Positions 9,347-18,576 of a DNA stretch of 22,381 bases are shown here, piece by piece. The notes under the pieces are model-generated. The model was not told the DNA's origin. It did not search any database and saw only the letters and a program-made list of their open reading frames with translations. A program made the position numbers and the translations under genes. Source of the stretch: Paraglomus occultum (Eukaryota; Glomeromycota; Glomeromycetes; Paraglomerales; Paraglomeraceae). How positions within the stretch are numbered: the stretch's first letter is position 1; each line of letters opens with the position of its first letter. Location: NCBI GenBank assembly GCA_910592205.1, contig CAJVPJ010000539.1, positions 1 through 22,381 of the forward strand. The letters run 5' to 3'.

Positions 9347-9859
9347 CAGTCGGATACCGGTTGGCATTAATGCAATCGTCCCAGTAAAATTTTCTCAATT
9401 AACCAATAAGCGGCTTGAAAATTTTGTGTAACGTGCAGATCGTTTGTACAGATTTCCTCTCTGGAAAGATGTTTATTTTGATAATCTCTAAATTGGCTTA
9501 GTTGAATTTAGTACCATCCCGTTATTGCTAACTATAGTTGTTATTGATTTGTATACTATTACTTACTACTCATGAACAGACAACATAATATACTTTACAG
9601 AACTTCCTTTGTTCGATACTATTGTTGAAATATTTGTCGTTGCACTATTTTGGAAATAACACCATTTTAAATTTTACTCATTGAGCTAATTCAGTGTTAT
9701 TGATTTATTTGGTGGTGACTATATGGGGGAAACTTACACATATGTCGTTTATAATTGCTCGTTTCCCGAAAAGCGGTGATAGCAATCGTGACTAGAGAAC
9801 AGTGAGTTCATACGAATAACAAAAAGCGAAATAGACGGTGACTGTATGGGGGACGACTG
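9347..9859. mobile_element. Probable pogo-type derivative, about 513 bp
   Basis: The termini are CAGTCG...CGACTG with TA on both sides (9345-9346 and 9860-9861); beyond six bases the terminal match is poor. Near the right end GGTGACTATATGGGGG and GGTGACTGTATGGGGG recur as subterminal repeats (about 9713 and 9837). It shares a 33-bp block with 7813-7845, and its CCCCCATAxAGTCACC motif resembles the small repeat at 20888-20962. No coding sequence seen. Confidence 0.55.
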
Positions 9860-9861
9860 TA

Positions 9862-10190
9862 TTCAGTAAGCGCGTGAAAAACCGATGACTCGCAAAATCA
9901 ATAATATATAGATCTTGCAAACCCGATAAACTCTTTTCGCGGCATGTAATCTCCTAAATTCGAAATACAGCAAAGGCGTTTAGATCGAAGGGACTGATAT
10001 CCTAACTAACCATAAGGCGTTTAAAAATATTCACAAACCCGACTACTATTGTGAAGCTAATTGACAAAGAAAACCGATGGATACTTTTGGTGGGGAAATA
10101 ATTCTGATTACCAGATATAATAGAGAGGTATAGATGATGTATATATACTATATAGATCAAAGTCGTATTCTCAATAAAACAGAATATAAA
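9862..10190. other. Degenerate repeat sequence between transposons and genes
   Basis: Scattered AAACCGAT and CCCGATA motifs (about 9879, 9918, 10070) echo the termini of the 882-1790 element, suggesting an old relative without intact ends. Nothing else is recognised. Confidence 0.35.
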
Positions 10191-10194
10191 TTAC

Positions 10195-10200
10195 TTTATT
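10195..10200 (-). terminator. Poly(A) signal of the Lnt-like gene
   Basis: AATAAA on the minus strand, 34 nt past the stop codon at 10234, fits a short 3' UTR. Confidence 0.55.
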
Positions 10201-10233
10201 TGGACATAAATTTCGATATCATGTATTCATTAT

Positions 10234-12217
10234 TTATAAAAGACGATTCACCCAATATTTCATTTTGTGCGAACCATATTCAGTAGCAATCAAGCATGCG
10301 AGCAACACAATAGTAATCAAGACGCATAAATACCCCCAGGTTTCCCCGACCACTCCGTACACAGTCATGACTCTTTTCCTCAGTGGTATATCGAACATGA
10401 CAGCTGGAGTGAACGAAGTCGGTACTGCGTGTATGATCTGCCCGTACGAACTCCAGACTCCACTAACACCGTCCGAACTGCAGCGAAACGAAATAAAACC
10501 ATTCTCAATAGCTCTGATAGAGTTCATGTGTGCATGTACTGGTCCAACTGGGCCTGTTAATATTTAAATTGCATATATTTAAACGAACTGATATAGTATG
10601 TTACGTTACGGAATCTTTTCACTTACCCTAGATACGACGACGTAAAAAGCAACATGAACATGAAAGAGTAAGTATAATTCATACATCTATTAAAATGGAA
10701 ATTCCTATACTCACCCAAGTGCTGCTTGGTTGCAACATAAGATCAACCTTCTTTTTGCTAGCCTGCCTCATCAACCGGGGGAAATTATAATCAAAACATA
10801 CAGCAACTCCAACAACCCCAAATTTGGTATCTACAGTTTTCAACTCATCTGGCCCAGATCTAACTTTTTCTACTCCGACAACTGGATGTGCCTTAATATA
10901 GTCAATTACAACTTCTCCTTCTGAAGATACCAGTGTCACTTTGTTATGCTGCATTGCATGATCTATGTATGAAAATGCGATGTAGGTGTTGTGGGCAACG
11001 GACAAGTCACGAACTGCATTGAGCAAAGCCTGTTTTTCTTCTTCATCAAACACCGCAGCAGCGCCTTCGCTCCATATTACTATTTGACTGCCACTCTCCG
11101 CTAACTTACGCGTCTCATCCACCAAGTACGCATTGGTTTCATCAGTAGTTCCATTAAAAACTTTGCCCAACACGCAACCAACCCTTGTCAATGATTTAGG
11201 AATATAAGTTCGCATACTACGTTGATAAAATGGTGTCTCAGCAACTGCAAGTCGCATTGACCCATACGTATAAATAAGAGATAATACTACCAAGTAAACG
11301 ACCACGGGAGAGTAAATGCGTGAGAGGAAAGAATTACGTCTTTGGTGGTCGATGAACGTGTATAAAACATATGCACCGATCGCACCACCCCATGACAGCA
11401 TGAAATCAATGCCGCTTATGCCGGCGATGGATGCAAATTGGAGGAGCTCCGGTTGGTTGAATTGAGAGTATCTGAATTGAAATAAGAACTGTAGAGTTAA
11501 AATAGGTCATGCGATATATATTTGAAAATTCAACTATTATTTCACTAATCTGCATGTGGAAAAGCCCGCTTCCAAGACCGTTCAGAACGTACATTCCCAT
11601 TAAGGCAAAAACACAACCGTGCGATGGATAAAATCTTATTGTCGAGCGTGATAATAACTGTGTCTGATACTCACACATGGCTGCCAAAGTCACCTATCGG
11701 ACTGAATTCTTGCCACAGAGTCCACAGGCCTATAATAGAACCAAGATATATCAAATTATTCGCTCGCCCATCCTAATCGTTGCAGGCTTCCTTCATACTC
11801 TGTTCTCCCATTTCTCTTACCCGTCCAGGTAAATGCAAATACAACATGCTTCGCCCAGGTAAATCGCGACTGCGACATCCTATCCATGGCCAGTGATAAG
11901 CCCAGTAGAACAGCTCCCACCAGACAAAATCCACACACCATTATCCCACCACTAGGTCGTATTCTTCCGTCTCCGAAATTCATCGTACCCAACTGCGCTA
12001 GAGTCGACGCAGCACTATATGCTATAAGAAGCAGTACGATCCATATCACCCGTTGTCTGTCAAGAGAACGCGTATAAAAGACGTTGAGAATGAACCACAA
12101 CCACGCAAAAACCGATATCGGATGAAATATCGGGCCGAAGAAACGTAAAATGAATGTAATTAGGATGAGAACATGGAATCTAATATGCTGGAGAGAAAGA
12201 ACAGATATACTAGGCAT
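10234..12217 (-). CDS. Apolipoprotein N-acyltransferase-like membrane amidohydrolase (CN-hydrolase family)
   Basis: Exons on the minus strand: 12217-11821, 11729-11675, 11471-10715, 10627 (one base) and 10553-10234, giving 509 residues, close to the ~510 of bacterial Lnt. The N-terminal ~220 residues hold several hydrophobic membrane segments. A nitrilase-fold domain follows, with the expected Glu-Lys-Cys triad: E286 (WSEGA), K344 (DYIKAHPVVG) and C376 (VAVCFDYNFP). Then come LQPSSTW, GPVGPVHAHMNS and RAIENGF, as in Lnt, and a C-terminal membrane segment (VLITIVLLACLIA). Bacterial Lnt transfers an acyl chain from phospholipid to the N-terminal cysteine of lipoproteins; the fungal substrate is not established. 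The frame across the one-base exon is the only one giving the conserved TWGP join. The gene lies 255 bp downstream of SF3B1 on the same strand. Confidence 0.88.
10627..10627 (-). other. Predicted single-nucleotide micro-exon (G)
   Basis: The upstream exon ends TGG before GTGAGT (10714) in phase 0, but the next coding exon, after AACAG, starts GCCCAGTTGG and needs one extra base for the conserved WGPVGP frame. Between them lies TATCTAG-G-GTAAGTG: a good acceptor and a good donor separated by exactly one G. Splicing both introns (10714-10628, 87 nt; 10626-10554, 73 nt) supplies that base. Direct splicing of one large intron gives an early stop. A rare assembly error or non-canonical site is the alternative. 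Confidence 0.7.
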
Positions 12218-12401
12218 TGTGATGGAATAAGAGTGAGGTCAACTCATGGTCAGAAACGCATGTTTTACGATATCAACCCAAATTTCCTATTATAGCATGA
12301 TTTTGACTATCATTGCACTACACGAAAAAGGATGTCTATCCCAAATAATAATTACTTTTAATGGTATATAGCTAGAAAATCATGTTCTGGGGACACCCCG
12401 A

Positions 12402-12407
12402 TTTATT
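12402..12407 (-). terminator. Poly(A) signal of SF3B1
   Basis: AATAAA on the minus strand 65 nt past the SF3B1 stop codon. The space from here to 12217 must also hold the promoter of the Lnt-like gene. Confidence 0.5.
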
Positions 12408-12471
12408 ACAAGTAATGAAAAATTGTGTATTGGCAAAGAATCGGTCAAAACAAGCAAAGGTATTCTACAGT

Positions 12472-15400
12472 TTATAACCACATAGCTAATTCGTATCTCT
12501 CATAGTTATTTCGCTCATCGTCTTCTATTCTTGGATAATAAGGAATCAAAGCATCTTGAGATCCAATATATAGATTGTTATAGATCTTCCAATAAATCTC
12601 GCGCACTTTGCGTGCTGGATGGAACAAACCCTACAAAACAGACAAGTTAGCAGATGCACAAGCGGGTGGCTAACAAACGATACTAATTATCATTTACCTG
12701 TAAAACATATTGTAACACCGTTGCAGGTCCAAGAGCTACGCGCAAGCCTTCGATCGCCTCCATTACTGCATTGATAACATGAGGAGAGGTCTCAAAGATG
12801 TTGGGCCAAACGTAATTTAACAGATGAAGAAGCGCATCCTCACAACCTAAGCCTGCAACGCCCAATGCCATATCTGTTTTACATAAGACATCAGTTAGTT
12901 AAACCGCGTTCATGTAAATCAGATCACTTAAGAAAAAGTCTTCACATACGTTTTACTGTAGTGCAAGCGGTTTGCCGATGTACAAGGTCTCTATCCATAA
13001 GGGCGTCTTCTAATAGTGGCGTCACCGCATAAATATAATCTTTGCCCATTTCACCGATATATTCAAATAAGAATGAGAGTGACTAAAAGTTCAAATCGAT
13101 TTAGAGCGACATCAGTTCCCAATTCAGATGGGTCAATATCTACAATTACGTAAGCTAATATATGCAAACCTTTAAAACACCATTCTGAACATTCAGTTCT
13201 GGAACACGGTATTCATTCATTAAAGCAGGTAAAACTGTAAATGGCGCACAGGTTTCTGCTACAATTGCTGTAAAACGGATAGTACAGTAACTTGTTGGTT
13301 AACGACGCGGAAATTGGTTATTCATATGCATGGATATGACAACTTACCAATCGCTACAGTAGTGCATACTCGATTCTGTCGTTCTTGCACCTTTAAGTTG
13401 TTGAGCAAAGTTGCCAATACATCTTGTGGTCCAATTGCCTTAGCAATATATCCAAATGTATTGACAGTGGCTCTTCGGATGCCTTTCTTGTGTGCCTTAA
13501 GCATATCTAACAGTTCAAAACAAATGCGCATCCATTCTCGCGCACTTACAAATTCTGCCCCACGGTCAGCAATACGACCAACCAAATCGATACATTGTTC
13601 TTCTACCTTTTCGTGCCTAAATAGACGCGATGTTATATTTGGGAGAGATACTTAATAATGCCATATAACAAATCAAATACGTACCGGTTTTTCAATATCG
13701 GGGTAAGTCGTGGAAGTAGATCTTTGATAGGCGGAGTCATGCTTGACATACCAATTACGTTAACGATCGATTTTAATCCTCCTAAAATCGAACCAAGAAC
13801 CTCCGGATATTCCTCGCCAAGATATTCGTAAAGCACAACGCCCAAATGACCCATGAGTTTGTCTTCGCCACAGGTCTTCATAACAACCGCAATACGCGAT
13901 ATGAGATCAGCTGCTTGTTGTCGGACCTTAGCAGACTTGTTGTTAAGCCTCCATAAGATTGTCGAGGTAATTTGCTGCAAATGACAAGAAACATGATCAA
14001 CATATTATTCATTACATGTTACATACATATTATGGGTATACCGTTTGTTTAGGTACGTTTAGCCACGAATATCACAGAATCAACGGCCGGCCAACAGCAC
14101 ATTACATCGCAGTTAAATTTCAACGTCATCAGCCACAAACAAATCAGTACTTCACAAAAGTATAATATGACGCTTGAGCAAAACTTACAACCATTAACCC
14201 ATTAAAGCCTCGATTCATACTGATTTGGCAATAACCCATACAATGTTTTGATTGATGATTGGGCTGTTTGAGTCCTTGAAATTAATACAGGAAAGTTGTG
14301 ACCATAGCCGACGATCATTACACCTCTACAGATTAATTGGGAAGAATGCCAGTGAGCGAGTGAAAACGCTCACGTAAAGTCATAAAGCCGTCGTTGATTC
14401 TGTGTCGTACATAACAACGATATTAACCCTCGCATGCAGCGCCAAATACAAAATTTTCTGCTAGCGATATGTTTCTAAAAAAAATCAACTGTAATGTATC
14501 ACTTTGATATATACCTGAAGATAAGGCTTCACGCGAAGACCAAGTGCATTAACAACTGTTCCAAAACCGTTAAGCATGACGACGTCTTCAACGGTTTGCT
14601 CTTGGAAGGCGTAAAGAATACCATCAATCAAGACCTCCTCAAGTCGCGTATCTATATCAGCTGCTCCAAGTTGACTGATAACCTTCTCTATAGTTTCCAT
14701 AACCATTTTCCTGTATGGTTCAGATTCATCCTTGAGATCCTCAACTATTCGGCCTACTATTTCAGTGACACCAACCTTCTGAGCAAGTTCTACTGTAGTC
14801 TCTACTACCTGTCGATAGTTACGGCGATCAAGTGCCATACGACGTACCCAGAAATTCTTGAAAAATTCGGGTAATATCTCTTCTTTTATGTATTGGGGTT
14901 GAACCCCATCTGTTGCAGCACATTGTTTAACGACCTTGAGTACAATCTTTTTCATCTCTTCATCTGGAGATTGGAATTCCCGAATGAGAATAATCATGAC
15001 CTCTTTTGTATAATAATTAGCATATTCAGCATCCATCAATGGAATTATATATCCGATGGCTTTCAAAAAAGCAGCAAGTCCTTTTCCACGATGTTTGCGT
15101 ATACCGGTCCATAAAGGCTTAAGTACTGAGTCGAACGACTCGATACCATACGGGGCAGCAGCCTCTGCCAAAGCGGCAATTGCAAGAGCAGTAATGGTTC
15201 GTACTTTTTGTTGATCATCCTTTATTGTTTACCCAATTGATAAAAGAAAACACGTGTTAGAATAAAAACAGCGACAGGGTAACTGCATCTGTATACATTT
15301 ACCTCTAACCCATGCGCAATAGCTTCGACTAAATTTTTCAAATGCGGTAAAACGGCACATCCCATAAGTATGGCTATCTGCTGGACAATCTTGATGCCTG

Positions 15401-17193
15401 TATGTCGTGCTTGCCATGACTTTTTACTTTTACACACAGCCTTTAAAAATGGCAATAGTGCGGGTATTCCATGTGCAGACGCAACCACTGAGAATGCGCG
15501 AGCCGTAGTATTACGGACGTACTCGTCAACATGGTCAATGTCTGAAAGATAACATTTATTGTTAAATATGAAAAGATTTTATGACGTCCATCATATGAGT
15601 AACAAGTTACCTGGTCTCATTGTGGCGATCATCGTCGGTAGTCCAGCCGCTTTACTTAGATTGCTTATTATTTCTCTTCCCTCTAAAAAATGTAAACAAT
15701 ATTTTATACATTCCGTACTAACAAAACACAATATGTAATCAGAAATTATACATACCACATCTCGCAAAATAATCTTCGTCGATAAGCAGAGGCTCAATTA
15801 CTACCAATATTTTGTGCACGTATGGGCGAACGAGAGCATCTAGCTTGTAAAGAATGCGGTCTATAACTTTCACTAGCAAGTGACGTTCTTGGTCTTCGAG
15901 ATTTTGCGACATAAGCAGAGGAAGAATTTGATTAAACAAGGGGCCGGCGCCGAAATCACGAGCTTTGTCCGTTATCTGTCGGAGTGCAGTTTTCCTCATC
16001 GGTGGTGTTCCATTTTTAATTTTTAGAAGTAACCGCATTATTTTTCGTTCTTTAAGTTCTTCCACTGACATTTCGCTTTCATCTTTATCATCGAGTAGTT
16101 TACCAAAATGCTGCATATCTTCCTGTTTAAAGAATGGCAAATTACCAACCCCAGGTATTTCAGCTGGTATATCATACGTTTGATTACGATCTTCTTCTAA
16201 CATCACAAAGCCATCACCAGCAATTGGAGTAGGCGTCGCCATCAGCTTACGAGCCGGTGTGCGAATAGGAACATACCCCGAAGGTGGTTCAAGAATTTTA
16301 TAGCCAGTTTGCGGAAACATATTGTCTAGTTCTTCATCTGATAACGGTCTATTGCGAGCATCTAGATCCTTCTCCCATCGTTGAGCTTGGTAGACAAAAA
16401 ATTTCAACTTAATATTGCGCAATAGTTATTACAAATATGTTTATATCGAATTTACCTTCAGGTGTCATTGGAACCAAATGCCCCGGTGTTGGAGTAACAA
16501 GTCCCAGGTTTCCGACAGGTGTTGCACCAAGTTGATTAGCAACTACAGGAGTTTCGTCCCAACGCGATTTCTTGGTTGTTGCTAGGGGAGTAATATCCCA
16601 TCTACTACGCTTACGGGGAGTCTCCATAGAAGCATCAGAGCTTCCCCGAGGTGTTTCATCCCATCTTGTTTTTGATGTGTTTGTTTCCTCTTCGTCTGCT
16701 TTCGACCATTCTGAAGCAGGTTTTGTATCTACCGGTGTGGCCATGTCCCATCTTCTCTTTTTCTGTGTTGTTGATTGCTCTTTTGCCAGTTCCTTTGTCT
16801 CCTTTTTCTTTTCCTCAAGTTTTTGAAGAAGTCGATGTTCCTCACGCTCTAACTCGGCTTGCTTGATAACCTCAACATACGATCGCGATTCACCGTTAGC
16901 TTCCTCCGCAGCGAAGGGATCATGACGTTCCGGTGAAAGCGTACGGTTGAGCCGTCTAGCATGATATTCACTTTCTCGATCTATTATTCGCCGTGAGGTG
17001 CTACGTTGCGCAAATGGATCACTTTCATCGTCGCTATTTATCAAGTCACTATAAACATCTGGAGGAGCGGTATATGAAGCAAGCCTTTTTGTAGTTTGCA
17101 AGGAGTCTTCTATGTCAGAGTTGGGGCAGCATAGTAAGTACGAGTCTAAGTGCAATCCAGAAGGTACATATGGCGGAACTTACCTGTAGACAT
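12472..17193 (-). CDS. SF3B1: Splicing factor 3B subunit 1 (U2 snRNP SF3b HEAT-repeat scaffold)
   Basis: Twelve exons: 17193-17184, 17109-16456, 16385-15756, 15682-15611, 15541-15303, 15219-14515, 13974-13685, 13616-13348, 13267-13170, 13082-12950, 12873-12698 and 12630-12472. All phases match and give 1144 residues; human is 1304, with the shortening on the N-terminal side. SF3B1 clamps the branch-site helix in the nucleus in both U2 and U12 spliceosomes. The N-terminal part carries repeated RWDETP/RWDITP motifs, which bind UHM proteins in relatives, and TPTPGH. From about residue 330 the sequence is near-identical HEAT repeats ([19 protein letters not shown]). Residues equal to human cancer sites are wild type: R465 (R625), H502 (H662), K506 (K666), K540 (K700). 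The short first exon encodes MST plus one base. Introns are 67-87 nt except intron 6 (540 nt). Confidence 0.97.
13975..14514 (-). other. Enlarged intron 6 of SF3B1 (540 nt)
   Basis: This intron is about seven times longer than the other ten. It uses GTATAT and TTTGCAG ends. It contains a perfect 7-bp hairpin GTGAGCG...CGCTCAC at about 14353-14374 and a CTGATGA motif on the coding strand near 14130, but no convincing snoRNA, transposon ends or open frame. Confidence 0.6.
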
Positions 17194-17337
17194 CGGGTGT
17201 GCGATCTAGGGAGGGAAATATATTTTTTTGTGACTTGGACAATGTTCTTTATAGCATAAACTCGTTAAATATTACGTCATCAATCGTACACAAACTTTTG
17301 AACAGTGATTGGTTGTTGTTGTTGTTGTGTGAAGAGA
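17194..17337. promoter_or_regulatory. Divergent promoter between SF3B1 and the membrane-protein gene
   Basis: Only 144 bp separate the two start codons. The octamer TTACGTCA (17272-17279; TGACGTAA on the other strand) is a classic ATF/CREB-type bZIP site, nearly centred between the genes. There is no obvious TATA box. A shared control region is inferred from the spacing. Confidence 0.5.
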
Positions 17338-18115
17338 ATGTCTGAATCAACGGTCAACATGAGAATTGGCAGGGAGATCATATCCGGACATTCCACAAAA
17401 CCAGGCGGAGAAGCAAAATATGCTATAATATTAGCCATTTTACTAGCAGTCTTCTGCTCACTTGCGTTCATAGCTTGCGCTTCTCCAACATCGTGGTGGA
17501 AGAGAAATGAAGGGACGTTAACGTTATGGTTCCAATTCGTGAACCATGTTGATCCTGTGAAATATAAAGTTCCAGTGGACTCCGATGTCGGTGACATAAA
17601 ACGGATTATAATTCCTAACAGAGATGATGAACAATTGGCGGACGTATTGCTATTGAGTCGAGTGCATGGCAGGCTGAATCCGTCGGTATATGCTAGAGAC
17701 CTGGTAGATGAGAAGTTTCCGTATGTCGTGTACATAGATACCATAGGTAAATATATGTACTATTTAACATATCTCGGACAATCCCTTTTATAGAAACAGT
17801 CTATACGAAGTTTTGCTGATGACCCTCTTTCGACTTGTCTTTTCTATGTATTATTCAGAATCAAGACGCTACATTAGGTATATCACACACAAGCGTGTTC
17901 CAATCCAGACAAAGATGCCGTTATGCTTGAAAGATAATAAAGGTTACATCTCCCTTGCAAAAATCCTTACTCACGACTTTGTTGAGCAGGACATAATTAA
18001 TTTACAAGACTTTCTGTGTGAAGTCAACATACAGCATGATTGGCTTTCACTTGTACATGCCTTGCTTTGCTTAATGATTTTCCTTACTTGCGGTAAAATA
18101 CTCTTATTCACATAA
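17338..18115 (+). CDS. Unrecognised membrane-anchored protein
   Basis: Two exons, 17338-17746 and 17859-18115, are joined by a 112-nt intron (GTAAAT...TATTCAG), giving 221 residues. I chose ATG at 17338; the frame extends upstream through a TGT run but without ATG. One strong transmembrane helix lies at about residues 29-48 (IILAILLAVFCSLAFIAC). A soluble region follows with KYKVPVDSDVGDIKRIIIPN and LNPSVYARDLVDEKFPYVV. The C-terminus is again hydrophobic (about 198-221). The soluble part faintly resembles the ubiquitin-like LFLAK/header fold of Crinkler-type proteins (beta-strand, VGDLK helix, then KISxYFP-like element), but this is a weak similarity and I assign no function. The last exon could have further splicing. 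It is transcribed divergently from SF3B1. Confidence 0.65.
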
Positions 18116-18197
18116 ACATAGACATTATAATTTCACATAGACACAGTTCTTTCACACAAAACAAACCCAGTTCTTTTACTAGACTATTTAGAAAAAA

Positions 18198-18203
18198 AAT
18201 AAA
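18198..18203 (+). terminator. Poly(A) signal of the membrane-protein gene
   Basis: AATAAA lies 83 nt past the stop codon at 18115. Confidence 0.45.
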
Positions 18204-18247
18204 AATGACACCTTAGAGCGATACATTGTTCAAAAATGAGTGGGTCA

Positions 18248-18576
18248 TCACTCAATGCGCCGACGTAGATATCGCAGCGTGTCGTCATAAGTTTTCCGTG
18301 TTACTGCGATGACATTAGTAAAATTATTACGATACCTCGCTAAGATACTTCGTTGCCAATTCCATAGATTAACTGGACGTGAACGATATGATGCTATGCA
18401 CTTAAGAAATTGAATAAATAAAGAGACATGAATAAGCGAAGCAGCAAAAAAGAAGTCTTTAATCAATAATTTTTTGACATTTGTAAGAATAAATAAAATT
18501 CGATGATTGGCCAATCGTGTTCTACGTTCGTCTTCACCATCAAAAAATGCGACAATATCCTTTACTTTCTGTTAAA
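18248..18576 (-). CDS. Putative small protein (terminal exon), uncertain
   Basis: A minus-strand frame ending at 18248 can be read from an acceptor-like TTTAACAG before about 18576: KVKDIVAFFDGEDERRTRL, then ANHRILF, a hydrophobic segment (FFFAASLIHVSLFIQFL), and a basic tail (RSRPVNLWNWQRSILARYRN ... LRYLRRRIE). The composition is protein-like and it lies convergent to the gene at 17338. No upstream ATG exon was found, the family is not recognised, and the first ~30 bases overlap exon 1 proposed for the lipoate ligase on the other strand. One of the two calls may therefore be wrong in detail. Confidence 0.35.

Noticed and set aside
10265-10567. 100-codon plus-strand frame
   Set aside because: Exact antisense of the last exon of the Lnt-like gene, whose protein match is clear.
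10640-10699. 60-nt exon between AATAG and GTAAGTG in the Lnt-like gene, instead of the one-base exon
   Set aside because: It would leave an intron of under 30 nt and keep phase 0, so the next exon would still be out of frame.
14110-14140. Possible box C/D snoRNA in SF3B1 intron 6
   Set aside because: Only a CTGATGA-like box C was found; no paired box D at suitable spacing and no terminal stem.
14494-14874. 126-codon plus-strand frame
   Set aside because: Antisense shadow of SF3B1 exon 6.
16572-16866. Plus-strand frames of 71-84 codons
   Set aside because: Antisense shadows of the RWDETP-rich exon 2 of SF3B1.
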